Shown here one piece after another: positions 18,299 through 28,500 of a DNA stretch of 64,000 bases; the stretch's first letter is position 1, and every line of letters begins with the position of its first letter. This DNA comes from Stanieria sp. NIES-3757 (GTDB lineage Bacteria > Cyanobacteriota > Cyanobacteriia > Cyanobacteriales > Xenococcaceae). The position numbers and the translations under genes are program-made. A model generated the notes under the pieces. That model was not told the origin of the DNA. It searched no databases and saw nothing but the letters and a program-made list of their open reading frames with translations. Location: NCBI GenBank assembly GCA_002355455.1, contig AP017375.1, forward strand, positions 4,269,640 through 4,333,639, given 5' to 3'.

Positions 18299-19807
18299 TT
18301 GATGGTGATGGGCGATTTGGCGAATTGAGCGAGTTTGTTCGAGAATAGCCTCAATATCTTCATGGGAAAGACGCTCAACATAATTAATTTTAATTTCTTC
18401 TAATAAATCAATCAGCAGCAGTTCTATTTTGACGATGCTTTGTTTAGCTTTGATTTCTGAGGAGAAGGATTGAGTTAAATTGGTTAAGAGACTTTCGAGT
18501 AATTGATTAAATTTTTCATCTTCTTCTAATACAGCTTGAAGTGCATCAGAGAAAACTTGATAAGTTTGTTGTACTAATTGTTGAGTTAAATTAACGATTG
18601 TGCGATCGCTTCCTGGTAAAAAACGAATACCTTGATAAGCTGGAGTTTGTTTGAGAACTTTTTCGATACTATATTGAAGTAAAGCTTCGGCTTCTGGTCT
18701 AATTTTGGGTAAAATCTGATAAACAAGCAATTGAGAGAGTATTTTGACTATTTCTGCGGTTTCGTTAGTGTTGTTGATATCGATATAGGGATTATTTTGG
18801 TGTTGAGATAATAATTTGGTAATTTCTCCTTGACGAATCGAGGTTTGGATTTGATTAATTACCCGAATAACTACTATTTCTGTAACATCTTCAGCAATAG
18901 AAGCAACTACACCTTGACTTATTTGTCTTTGAACAGCATGAAGATCGATTAGTTGAGCTTGATTGAGACGAATTGTTAAGGGAATAATGCGTAACCATCG
19001 CCAAAAAGGAAGCAGAAACAAAATATCGTACCAACGCCACAGCATTGCATCTAACCAGCTAATTCCTGTACGACTGCGACTAATATACCAAGTACGAGCC
19101 AGAAATTCTAAGCCAAAAATAAGTCCAAAAGGAAAATCAATTAAGCCAAAGTTATCGATATAGTGTCCATTTTCACCAATATAACGATAATAGTTACTAG
19201 CAATTAAAGGTCTAATTTGTTGGTCAAAAAAGGTTAATTCTAACTGAGCTTTTGTTTGATTTTGAAGATGGTTAGGACTCCAAAATTGCCAGAATGATTG
19301 TTTAGCAGAGTTAGTTTGATTGGGAAGATGTTCGCGCATTCTATTCTTGATCCGCTCCAAAGTTCCTGTTTTATTCGCTTCGGCAAAAGGATTGGTTTGG
19401 ATCATTTCAAAGCTTTTACGGCGCAAATCTCCTAAAATTGTGGTTACTTCAGGAGAATTAATTTCATTATTAGATAAAACTTGTTCGAGTTGGTCTACTT
19501 TTTCTAAATATTGTTCGGTATCGCGATTCGGAATGATACCTTTAAAGCGATCGTATTGAGTAATTAATTTAGAAAAATTTTCATTAATTAAATCTAGTTT
19601 GATCCCCTGCAATTCAACATAGCCAAATTTAAGGTTACCAATAGTAACTTGTCCGCTCAACCAAAAATCTCGGAGGGGAACATACGTTAAATTAAAGATT
19701 ACTAAGATAAAATTAATTGCTGCTATTAGAGCCATAATCTTTTCAAACCAAAGTTTGGCAGGACTTTTGTTGACTCTAATTGCGGTATTTTTTCTGACAA
19801 TAGTCAT
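18293..19807 (-). CDS. Large membrane protein of unknown function, voltage-sensor-like core
   Basis: I do not recognise a named family. The 504-residue protein has a basic N-terminus, a membrane segment at about 25-47, a long soluble, coiled region (about 75-220), then hydrophobic segments around 225-245 and 260-285, and a helical C-terminal half. The middle part, with LEFLARTW, then WYDILFLLPF and WRWLRIIPLTIRL, resembles the S2-S3-S4 pattern of ion-channel voltage sensors; this is only pattern similarity. The C-terminal half, starting near AQLIDLHAVQRQI, looks amphipathic and may bundle into oligomers. Its stop codon is formed by a heptamer repeat. Confidence 0.6.
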   Translation of the reverse strand: MTIVRKNTAIRVNKSPAKLWFEKIMALIAAINFILVIFNLTYVPLRDFWLSGQVTIGNLKFGYVELQGIKLDLINENFSKLITQYDRFKGIIPNRDTEQYLEKVDQLEQVLSNNEINSPEVTTILGDLRRKSFEMIQTNPFAEANKTGTLERIKNRMREHLPNQTNSAKQSFWQFWSPNHLQNQTKAQLELTFFDQQIRPLIASNYYRYIGENGHYIDNFGLIDFPFGLIFGLEFLARTWYISRSRTGISWLDAMLWRWYDILFLLPFWRWLRIIPLTIRLNQAQLIDLHAVQRQISQGVVASIAEDVTEIVVIRVINQIQTSIRQGEITKLLSQHQNNPYIDINNTNETAEIVKILSQLLVYQILPKIRPEAEALLQYSIEKVLKQTPAYQGIRFLPGSDRTIVNLTQQLVQQTYQVFSDALQAVLEEDEKFNQLLESLLTNLTQSFSSEIKAKQSIVKIELLLIDLLEEIKINYVERLSHEDIEAILEQTRSIRQIAHHHQQ

Positions 19808-19879
19808 TATGTTAGGATTTCATTCTTATCAGTCACCTATTAAAATTCTCGTATATTTTAGTAACAACAATTAACTGAG

Positions 19880-20521
19880 TTACTCTTCTGTATTGACTAA
19901 TACGCCGTGAAGAAAAATATCAGCAATCCCTTCTGCCATTTCTTGAATAGCGTGAGGAGAGCCTTGAGGATCGATAATAGTTTGATTAGAAAAACCTGCG
20001 ATCGCAAACATCCCTAAGAAAACTTGAGCGACAATTTTGGGGTTCATGGGGCGATAAATTCCTTTATCCATCGCAGTTTGGAAGAAAACTTCTGCTACAT
20101 CGGTCATTTTTTCAATTACTTCGGATTGAATCCGTTCTCGTAGTTCGGGATGATATTGGGCTTCAATGAAGCATACTCGCAAAAGATCGCTATTATGTTG
20201 TAGATGAAGCATTCGGCGACGCATCACTTGAGCTACTGCTTTGTAACTGCCCATTTCACTTAATTCGGTTAATAAATCAGTCAGAATTTCAATCCAACCT
20301 GCGGTTGCCACTTCGGTGAGAATGGCTTTTTTATTAGCAAAATGACGAAATAAGGTTCCTTCAGCTACACCAGCAGCATTAGCTAAATCCCTAGTTGTAG
20401 TAGCATCATAGCCTTGACGTGCAAATAAACGAAGTGCAGCTTTAAGAATACGACTGCGAGTATTTTCTTCATTAGAAGATTGATTAGCTGCTACCAAATT
20501 CCGTCCTTCAAAAACTTGCAT
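19880..20521 (-). CDS. TetR/AcrR-family transcriptional regulator
   Basis: A 213-residue repressor-type protein. The N-terminal helix-turn-helix is clear: ILKAALRLFARQGYDATTTRDLANAAGVAEGTLFRHF at about residues 24-60, with a C-terminal ligand and dimerisation domain of about 140 residues. It is divergent from the M16 peptidase pair, with 303 bp between the starts, so it may regulate that operon and itself. An inverted pair of 7-base half-sites (AGTGATA/TATCACT) occurs at 20530-20575 close to its own start. The ligand is unknown. Confidence 0.9.
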   Translation of the reverse strand: MQVFEGRNLVAANQSSNEENTRSRILKAALRLFARQGYDATTTRDLANAAGVAEGTLFRHFANKKAILTEVATAGWIEILTDLLTELSEMGSYKAVAQVMRRRMLHLQHNSDLLRVCFIEAQYHPELRERIQSEVIEKMTDVAEVFFQTAMDKGIYRPMNPKIVAQVFLGMFAIAGFSNQTIIDPQGSPHAIQEMAEGIADIFLHGVLVNTEE

Positions 20522-20824
20522 AATTGTAAAGTGATAATTATCTGGGGACTAAGTTACAATATTTGCCGTATCACTGTATTTAAATTTACTAAATTAATGC
20601 TACTTTTTAATTAATTTTTTATAATTTCTCAATTTTATCTAAAAGCATAATAGCTTGAGTTTGAATAATCAAAACGTTGAGATTGATGAAGTTATTTTCA
20701 AATAATTAGTAATTTTTAGTGGTTAAGCTTTACAGAACTTATCTCTCAATTGCCGTTTTTCAATAAATAAGCTGCTTGAGATTAATTTATGTTTTAATTG
20801 CGCCAATCAATCAAACAAGTGATC
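20522..20824. promoter_or_regulatory. Divergent promoter region, TetR gene / M16 operon
   Basis: A 303-base gap between divergent genes. The only symmetry noticed is AGTGATA at 20530-20536 with TATCACT at 20569-20575, 32 bases apart. It could be paired operator half-sites but is wider than usual TetR operators. Confidence 0.35.
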
Positions 20825-22384
20825 ATGCCCAAAAAAGTATTTAGTTACAAAAAAAATTTAATCGGATTGATCCTAGTTGCTTTTTGCTTAGGCTGGAATA
20901 GTTTAGTTTTACCAGCTTATGGAGAGGCTAACAGTCCTGTTGCTGGTAGTTCGATTCAACCTTATTTAGCCAAAGTAATCAAAAATGTCACTGAATTTCG
21001 GCTTGATAATGGTATGAAGTTTATCGTGTTAGAAAATCACGAAGCACCAGTAATTTCCTTTGTTACTTATGCAAATGTGGGTGGTGTAGATGAACCCGAT
21101 GGCAAAACTGGAGTTGCTCATTTTTTAGAGCATTTAGCTTTTAAAGGAACTAAAAAAATTGGAACAACAAATTATGCAGCGGAAAAACCTTATTTAGATC
21201 GTTTAGATCGAATTTTTGCTGAGATCAAAACTGCTCAAGATCTAGGAAAAAAAGAAGAGATAGCACAACTTACTGAAGAGTTTAATCGCACTCAATCCCA
21301 AGCCAATAAATTTGTTAAACAAAACGAATATGGACAAATTGTTGATACCGCTGGCGGAGTAGGGTTAAATGCAGCTACATCGGCTGATTACACTACTTAT
21401 TTTTATAGTTTTCCTGCCAATAAATTAGAGTTATGGATGTCTTTAGAGTCGGAAAGGTTTTTAGAACCTGTATTTAGAGAATTTTATAAAGAAAAACAGG
21501 TAATTTTAGAAGAAAGAAGGTTAAGAACTGATAATTCTCCAATTGGCAAAATGTTGGAAGTTTTTCTGGATAATGCTTTTGCTAAACATCCTTATAAACG
21601 TCCGACGATTGGTTATACCGAAGATATTACTAATCTTACGAGGGAAGATGTCAGTCAGTTTTTTGCGACTTATTATGCTCCGAACAATTTAACTGTGGCA
21701 ATTGTGGGTGATGTCGATCCTGAAGAAGTCAAAAGTTTAGCTAAGGTGTATTTTGGTCGTTATCATGCTCAAACAAAGCCTGGTAAAGTAACGCTAGTTG
21801 AACCACCACAACAAAAAACTAGAGAAGTTACCTTAGAATTTCCGACTCAACCTTGGTATTTGGAAGGTTATCATATTCCTGCTTTAACTGCTCCTGATTA
21901 TCCCATTTATGAAGTGATTGCTGATTTACTGAGTAATGGGAGAACTTCCCGTTTGTATCAATCTTTAATTGAAAAACAACAAGTTGCTTTGTCCGCCGAA
22001 GGTTTTAGCGGGTTTCCTGGTGACAAATATCCCAATTTACTTCTATTTTATGCTTTAACCGCTCCTGGACATAGTGTCGATGATGTAGCAACTGCACTGC
22101 GAGCAGAAATTGAACGACTCAAAACCGAACCAGTGACAGAAGTAGAACTAGAGCGAGTTAAAACGAAGCTAAAAGCAGATTTGCTACGTACTTTGGATTC
22201 TAATATGGGAATGGCAGATTTATTGGCTGAATATGAGGCAAAAACTGGTAGTTGGCGGAATGTCTTTGATGAATTAGATGCGATCGCATCAGTAACGGCT
22301 GCTGATATTCAAAGAGTAGCAAAGAAAACTTTTGTGTCTGAAAATCGTACAGTTGGACGTTTGTTGTCAGCGCAAAGCGAATAG
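20825..22384 (+). CDS. M16-family zinc peptidase, active subunit
   Basis: A secreted insulinase-type peptidase of about 519 residues. The ATG at 20825 gives a signal peptide (basic MPKKVFSYKK, hydrophobic core, cleavage near AYGEA); an upstream TTG is less likely. The inverted zinc motif HFLEH lies at residues 99-103 and the third ligand Glu in WMSLESERF. A helical insertion of about 70 residues, rich in Lys/Glu, separates the zinc motif from GGVGLNAATSADYT. It is followed 48 bases later by a second M16 gene that lacks the zinc motif, so the two probably form a heterodimer like mitochondrial processing peptidase. Substrate unknown. Confidence 0.9.
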   Translation: MPKKVFSYKKNLIGLILVAFCLGWNSLVLPAYGEANSPVAGSSIQPYLAKVIKNVTEFRLDNGMKFIVLENHEAPVISFVTYANVGGVDEPDGKTGVAHFLEHLAFKGTKKIGTTNYAAEKPYLDRLDRIFAEIKTAQDLGKKEEIAQLTEEFNRTQSQANKFVKQNEYGQIVDTAGGVGLNAATSADYTTYFYSFPANKLELWMSLESERFLEPVFREFYKEKQVILEERRLRTDNSPIGKMLEVFLDNAFAKHPYKRPTIGYTEDITNLTREDVSQFFATYYAPNNLTVAIVGDVDPEEVKSLAKVYFGRYHAQTKPGKVTLVEPPQQKTREVTLEFPTQPWYLEGYHIPALTAPDYPIYEVIADLLSNGRTSRLYQSLIEKQQVALSAEGFSGFPGDKYPNLLLFYALTAPGHSVDDVATALRAEIERLKTEPVTEVELERVKTKLKADLLRTLDSNMGMADLLAEYEAKTGSWRNVFDELDAIASVTAADIQRVAKKTFVSENRTVGRLLSAQSE

Positions 22385-22400
22385 TAATGTTTACCTCTAC

Positions 22401-22421
22401 GACTTTTAACTTTTGACTTTT
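22401..22421. repeat. Heptamer repeat between the M16 genes
   Basis: Three period-7 units (GACTTTT, AACTTTT, GACTTTT) fill much of the 48-base gap between the two peptidase genes. This belongs to the cyanobacterial STRR type. Confidence 0.7.
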
Positions 22422-22432
22422 TCTGTAACTCT

Positions 22433-23905
22433 ATGACTAGAAATCAACCGAAAAAAATTATTAATTGGCTTGGTTTAGGATTGATAACGGTTATTTTACT
22501 GTTAGTTGTGCGTTTACCAGCAACAGCCGAAACACCAAAACACTATACCGAATTGGAATTTGCGCCACCGCCTGAAATTCAATTACCAAATTATGACCGC
22601 TATCAGTTAGATAATGGCATGATAGTTTATTTGGTAGAAGACCATGATTTACCATTGGTTAATGGAACAGCTTTAATTCGTACTGGTTCTCGTTTTGAAC
22701 CTTCAGATCAAATAGGGTTGGCAGAGATTACAGGAACAGTAATACGTAGTGGTGGGACAAAAAGCCATACTGCTGATGAGTTGAATCTCTTGTTAGAACA
22801 AAGAGCAGCTAGTGTAGAAACTGCGATTAATACTACCTATGGTAGTGCAAGTTTTAATACTCTCACAGAAGATTTAGATACTGTATTTAAGTTATTTACC
22901 GAAGTGATCCGCGAACCTGCTTTCGCACCAGAAAAATTTGAATTAGCCAAAAATCAACAGCGTGGTGGAATTTCCCGTCGGAATGATAACCCAGGCAATA
23001 TTGCAGAACGAGAATTTGATAAATTGATTTATGGTGAAAATAGTCCCTACGCCAGAACAGTAGAGTATACAACTCTAGACAAAATTACTCGTCAAGATGT
23101 GATTGATTTTTATCAACAATATGTCCGTCCTGATGGCATGATTTTAGGTATCGTAGGAGATTTTGAACCAACTCAAATGAAAGCTGCGATCGCTCGTAGT
23201 TTTGGAGATTGGCAAGTTGACAACTCTAAACCTCAATTAACTATTCCAACTGCTTCTCAAAAATATACTAGTGGTGTTTTCTTAGTTGATCGTCCGCAAT
23301 TAACTCAAAGTAACATTTTGTTGGGACATTTAGGAGGTACTTTTAAAAATCCTGATTATCCTGCTTTAAGTGTACTAAACGGAGTAATGAATGGTTTTGG
23401 CGGAAGGCTATTTAACGAAGTGCGATCGCGTCAAGGACTAGCTTATAGTGTATACGGTACCTGGAATGGTAATTATGATTACGATGGTACTTTTATAGCC
23501 GGTGGACAAACTCAAACAGAAAGCACTGTTCCTTTTGTTCAGTCTGTCTTAACTGAAATTGAAAGGTTACGAAATAGTCCTGTTACCGAACAAGAGTTGG
23601 CTAATGCAAAAGAATCAATTTTGAATTCTTTTGTGTTTAATTTCCAAGATCCCAATCAAACTTTATCTCGTTTGATGCGTTACGAATATTATGGGTATCC
23701 CGAAGATTTTATTTTTCAATATCAAGAAAAAGTCAAAGCAACGACAGTAGAAGATATTCAAAGAGTAGCTCAAAAATATTTACACCCAGACAAAATAGTT
23801 ACTTTAGTAGTGGGTAATCAAAAAGCTATGAATCCGCCTTTAAGTAGTTTAAAAGGAACGGTACAAACGGTAGATATTTCTATTCCTCAATCTCAAAACA
23901 GTTGA
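22433..23905 (+). CDS. M16-family peptidase-like protein, non-catalytic partner
   Basis: A 490-residue secreted M16 protein with a signal peptide ending near PATAE. The place of the zinc motif reads GLAEITGTVIRSGG, so the HxxEH ligands are absent and the protein cannot be a metalloprotease alone. The C-terminal half keeps the Arg/Tyr motif (RSRQGLAYSVYG) that M16 beta-like subunits contribute to the active site of the dimer. Pairing with the upstream active subunit gives the classical M16B arrangement. Probably periplasmic and co-transcribed with its partner. Confidence 0.9.
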   Translation: MTRNQPKKIINWLGLGLITVILLLVVRLPATAETPKHYTELEFAPPPEIQLPNYDRYQLDNGMIVYLVEDHDLPLVNGTALIRTGSRFEPSDQIGLAEITGTVIRSGGTKSHTADELNLLLEQRAASVETAINTTYGSASFNTLTEDLDTVFKLFTEVIREPAFAPEKFELAKNQQRGGISRRNDNPGNIAEREFDKLIYGENSPYARTVEYTTLDKITRQDVIDFYQQYVRPDGMILGIVGDFEPTQMKAAIARSFGDWQVDNSKPQLTIPTASQKYTSGVFLVDRPQLTQSNILLGHLGGTFKNPDYPALSVLNGVMNGFGGRLFNEVRSRQGLAYSVYGTWNGNYDYDGTFIAGGQTQTESTVPFVQSVLTEIERLRNSPVTEQELANAKESILNSFVFNFQDPNQTLSRLMRYEYYGYPEDFIFQYQEKVKATTVEDIQRVAQKYLHPDKIVTLVVGNQKAMNPPLSSLKGTVQTVDISIPQSQNS

Positions 23906-23922
23906 GTATATCGTTACTAGCG

Positions 23923-23951
23923 ATCGCGTTAGATTGAAATTTTAGCGCGAT
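23923..23951. terminator. Hairpin between convergent genes
   Basis: Arms ATCGCG and CGCGAT with a 17-base loop lie between the M16 gene and the convergent DUF29 gene; the 5' arm includes a HIP1 octamer. There is no strong T-tract, so termination is only a possibility. Confidence 0.3.
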
Positions 23952-23972
23952 TTCATTCCTAAAATTGTTAGT

Positions 23973-24458
23973 CTAATTTATTTCAGTAAGTGGAAAGCTA
24001 TTTTTTACTAGATTAAATATTTGCAAAGCATCTGAATGGTATGTTTCATCAAGAAGCTTAAAAGTTATATCTTTGAGAGTTTCTCCATCAATTAAAGCAA
24101 TCAGTTCATCTAAGTCTATCCCCTCAAAAATTTCTTGAGAGGCTTTGATTAAAGCTCTAGGCAAAGCTTCTTGAAAACTATCTATCCAATCATTTTGTTT
24201 AATATAATAAGATTTTTTTCCTAAATGATTGCGCTTTTGAATTTCTAAAAGACTATTGATAATGGAATTGCGCCAACTTTTAGTAACTCTTTGTTCAATT
24301 TGAATTTTGATTAAATGAACTAGAAGAATAACGAGAAAACTTTGTAAGTTATTAATTTTATCTTGTCTACCCATTTCTTCTAATTCTTCAATTATTGCTA
24401 AAGATTTTTCCCAGTCTCGGCTAATAATTGATTGTTTAAGTTCGATTATTTCTTCCAT
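23973..24458 (-). CDS. DUF29-family protein
   Basis: A 161-residue helical soluble protein. The block IEELEEMGRQDKINNLQSFL followed by VILLVHLIKIQ and SWRNSI fits the DUF29 family, abundant in cyanobacteria and often present in many copies; its function is not known. The C-terminus with EGIDLDELIALIDGETL is less typical. It is convergent with the M16 operon and divergent from truB. DUF29 proteins have been noted near mobile or toxin-like genes in other genomes, but nothing here supports such a role. Confidence 0.68.
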   Translation of the reverse strand: MEEIIELKQSIISRDWEKSLAIIEELEEMGRQDKINNLQSFLVILLVHLIKIQIEQRVTKSWRNSIINSLLEIQKRNHLGKKSYYIKQNDWIDSFQEALPRALIKASQEIFEGIDLDELIALIDGETLKDITFKLLDETYHSDALQIFNLVKNSFPLTEIN

Positions 24459-24624
24459 AAAATTTATTTAAATAGTCTAGAAATACTCGTACAATTTTTA
24501 GTTTATTTTAAACTCGTAGCTTGTAATGATGATAATTGTTTTACACTAAATAATTTAGATAGCTTAGTTTTATTTTACTGTCATCCCTTGTTAATTTTTT
24601 TCCTAATTCACTAAAAATATATAA

Positions 24625-25554
24625 ATGACTAATACTGGTTTTATCAATTTAAATAAACCTGCTGGGTTTACTTCCCATGATTGCGTTGCTAAGATGCGAC
24701 GGCTATTAAAAACCAAAAAAATCGGACATGGAGGAACTCTCGATCCTGCTGCTACAGGTGTTTTACCGATTGCAGTTGGGAAAGCAACCAGACTATTGCA
24801 ATTTTTACCAGAAGCTAAAGCTTATCGCGCTCGAATTCGTTTCGGAGTAACTACCACTACCGATGATTTAGAAGGAGAGATTGTTAGTTCTCAAGCTGTT
24901 GAAGATTTAAAACTAGAAAATATTATTCCTTATTTAAATAAACTAACCGGAACAATCGAACAAGTTCCTCCAATTTATAGTGCTATAAAAAAAGAAGGAA
25001 AAAAACTTTATGAATTGGCACGACAAGGAAAACAAGTTGATATTCCCTCGCGAATAGTTACTATTGATGAACTACAAATAATTGAATTTAGTTCTCAAGA
25101 TTTTCCTGAATTAGAAATAGAAATTAAGTGTAGTCCTGGAACATATATAAGAGCGATCGCACGTGATTTAGGTTTAATGCTGGGTGTTGGTGGAAGTTTA
25201 GCTAATTTAATCCGAATCGAAAGTTGTGGTATGAAGTTGACTAACAGTCAAACTTTTACTGATATAGAACAACAATTAGCAGCAGAAAATTTTAATTTAA
25301 TTCCACCTAGTCAAGCTTTAAAACATTTAGATACAGTTAGTTTAAATGACCAAGATGCTCTACGTTGGTGTCAAGGACAAGTAATTACAATTGAGTCGGA
25401 ACAATTGCAGTCAAAACAATGTTTGTCTGAGTCAGAAATTTATCTCAAAATTTTTGATAATAACCAAACTTTTTTAGGAATTGCTCAACTAATTAATCAA
25501 ACAGAAAGATTATTAGTTAAACCGAAAATAGTATGTGCTAACTTGGAGCAATAG
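24625..25554 (+). CDS. truB: tRNA pseudouridine-55 synthase TruB
   Basis: TruB converts U55 of the T-loop of tRNAs to pseudouridine. The 309-residue protein begins GFINLNKPAGFTSHD and has the catalytic motif GGTLDP with Asp40. Further family segments are YSAIKKEGKKLYELARQG and CSPGTYIRAIARDLG, followed by a C-terminal PUA-like region (about 235-309). Length is normal for cyanobacteria. The gap to the next gene (a histidine kinase) is only 29 bp, so read-through transcription is possible although functions differ. Confidence 0.96.
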   Translation: MTNTGFINLNKPAGFTSHDCVAKMRRLLKTKKIGHGGTLDPAATGVLPIAVGKATRLLQFLPEAKAYRARIRFGVTTTTDDLEGEIVSSQAVEDLKLENIIPYLNKLTGTIEQVPPIYSAIKKEGKKLYELARQGKQVDIPSRIVTIDELQIIEFSSQDFPELEIEIKCSPGTYIRAIARDLGLMLGVGGSLANLIRIESCGMKLTNSQTFTDIEQQLAAENFNLIPPSQALKHLDTVSLNDQDALRWCQGQVITIESEQLQSKQCLSESEIYLKIFDNNQTFLGIAQLINQTERLLVKPKIVCANLEQ

Positions 25555-25583
25555 TTCTGGGTGTTTGAGATGGAGCAAGTTTC

Positions 25584-28500
25584 ATGACTAAGCAAGTTTA
25601 CCAAATTATCTTGGTAGATGAATCTTTAGAAAACTACCATCTCATTAATAGATTTTGTGAGCAATTAAATCAAACTAGCAATTGTTTTTATCAACTAGAT
25701 TGGTTAAGCAAACTTGATTTGGTTAAGAGCTTACCTAATTCTCAACTAGATCAAATTTATCTAATTGCTGCTCAACAATTACCATCACTGAACTATTCAA
25801 CCATTACTCAATTAAAAGCTCGTTGTCATTCAAATTCAATTATTATTTTAGTAGATAGTTATGAAACAGGCGCGATCGCAATTGATGCAGGTGCAACCGA
25901 CTATTTAGATTTAACTGAACTTACCTTACCAACTCTAGAACGAAGTTTCAGATTAGCTCAACTTGCTTTAAACTCTACCAATCAAACTAACCAAATAGAG
26001 GCAAATTTCCAAGCTATCTTTGAACAAGCTGGAGTTGGAATTGCTTTGCTCGCAACTTCAGGACAATTTCTTCGTGTCAATCGTCGATTGTGTCAATTAT
26101 TGGGTTATTCGGAAGCAGAATTTTGTTCTCTAACTTTTCAAGATATTACCCATGCTGATGATTTACAAGCTTCTTGGGAATATGTCGAACAAATTTTAGC
26201 TAATTCTCCTTCAGTTAAGAGTTTAACTAAAAGATATATCTGCAAAAATGGTCATGCGCGATGGGTTAACATTACTGCTTCTTTAATCAAAAATTCTCAA
26301 GATTACCCACTGTATCTGATTACCATAGTTGAAGAGCTTCAAGAATGGAAGCAAACAGAAGAAAAACTTCGATATCGTTTAATTTTAGAACAAGCTTTTG
26401 CTAACGCAGCTAAACAACTTGCAAGCCAAGAAAAAATCAACTTTACAGAGGTTTTAGCTTGGATTGGTATTGCTGTTGGAGTCAATCATGCTTATTTTGT
26501 TACTTTTGCCATAGAAAACCACGAATTTGATGATCTTCGGCAATATCGAACCAACTCTCACCAAATTTATCATTGGTGGGACAGTCAAACTACCCAACCA
26601 AACTATTTAAATTCGTGTTTGATTGAACAGTTGACTTGGTGTCAAGAAAAGTTTAAGTGTAACCAAAATATTATCATTTCTGACTTAAAGCGATCGCCTG
26701 AGCTTAGTCAACGAGAACAAGATTTATTTAAGTCGTTAGGATTATGTTCCATCTTAGCTGTCCCTATCTATACTTCTACTAATCAACTGTGGGGAATTGT
26801 CGGTTTAGATACCAGAGGAGAAAACTATAAATTTTGGTTAGAAGAAGATGCTCAATTACTGAAAATTTTAGGCAAAATTCTTTATATTTCTTGTCAACGC
26901 CTTAAAACTCAAGCTCAACTTCAAGCTTCAGAAATACTCTACCAAGGTATTTTTAATAATTCTACCGAGGGAATTTTTTTACTAGCGATTAAACCTGATG
27001 AACAGTTAATTTATGAAACAATTAATCCTGCTTACGAACAAATCATCGGTAAAAATGCCACCGAGATCATTAACAAATCAATCGCAGAAGTTCTTCCCTC
27101 AGAAATCGTTCATTTATTACTGAGACAATATCATACTTGTCTTGATACTTTTGCTCCTCTTCATTACGAACAAACTTTAGAACTAGGTGGAGAAACTCAT
27201 ACCTGGCGTACTATCTTAATCCCTATTCTTAACGAAGAGAAACAGGTAATTAAGCTACAAGGTAGCATTAGAGATATCACCGAAGAAAAACTTGCCATTG
27301 CAACTCAAATTCGCCACACTCGTTATCGTCATCTCTTGCGGTCTATAACGCTTAATATTCGACAATCATTAGATTTAACAACCATTCTGCATACTACTGT
27401 AACTCAACTACAAACTACTCTTCATGCTGACCGAGTCTTATTAGTAAAATTTTTACCTGACGGTACAAGTCAAATTACTGAGGAAGAAGTAGTTACTGAC
27501 GTTCTCTCACTTAAAGATGAAGTTGAATTAGATTTCGCTTATTGGCAACAATTAGCAAAACTTTCTCTAGAAGACAACTTTTATCTTCAACAAGACAAAA
27601 ATCTCACCCAACTATCTCCTACTCATCAAAAATTTTTACAACAATATCGTATTCGCACCAATTTAGTTTTACCCATTTTTCGTCGTCGAGCAATTAAAAA
27701 TAGTCAAATCAAATCAGAGCAAGAAATTAATCATCTTTGGGGATTATTATGCGTTCAACAATGTCATCAACCGCGCAAATGGACAAAAGACGAAATTGAA
27801 TTATTACAACAACTCGTCGGACAATTAAATCTTGCTCTTTCTCAAGCAGAATTATTAGAAAGCGAAATCAAGCAACGTCAAGAATTAGCTCGTTCTAATG
27901 CTGAATTAGAACAATTTGCTTATATTGCTTCCCATGATTTACAAGCTCCTTTGCAAACTATTTCTAACTATGCACAATTAATTGAACGTCGTTATCGGGA
28001 CAAACTAGATTCCAAAGCAGATAAATATATCAATTATATTGTTGATGCAGTTCAAAGAATGCGTACCCAAATTCATGACTTATTAGAATATTCTCGCGTA
28101 GGCAGACAAAAAAATACTTTACGAGCTACAGATTGTAATTTAGTGCTAGAACAAGCTTTAGCTAATCTGAGAGCAGCAATTGACAATAACCAAGCAATTA
28201 TCACTTGTAAAGGTAATTTACCCACTTTGATTGCTGATTTTAGCCAGTTAGTTGTTCTCTGGCAAAATTTAATTAGTAACAGTATTAAATATCGTTCCTT
28301 ACAACAACCTTTGATTACAATTGATGTTCAACATCAAGAAAATTATTGGCAATTTTCTATCAGTGATAATGGCATTGGAATTGAACCAAAATATCAAAAA
28401 CGTATCTTTCAAATTTTTCAGCGTTTACATACCCAAGAAGAATATTCAGGTTCGGGGATCGGTTTAGCTATTTGTCAAAAAATTGTCGAACGACATGGAG

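Noticed and set aside
24432-24614. 60-codon plus-strand frame before truB
   Set aside because: Overlaps the DUF29 gene start and has only hydrophobic low-complexity content.
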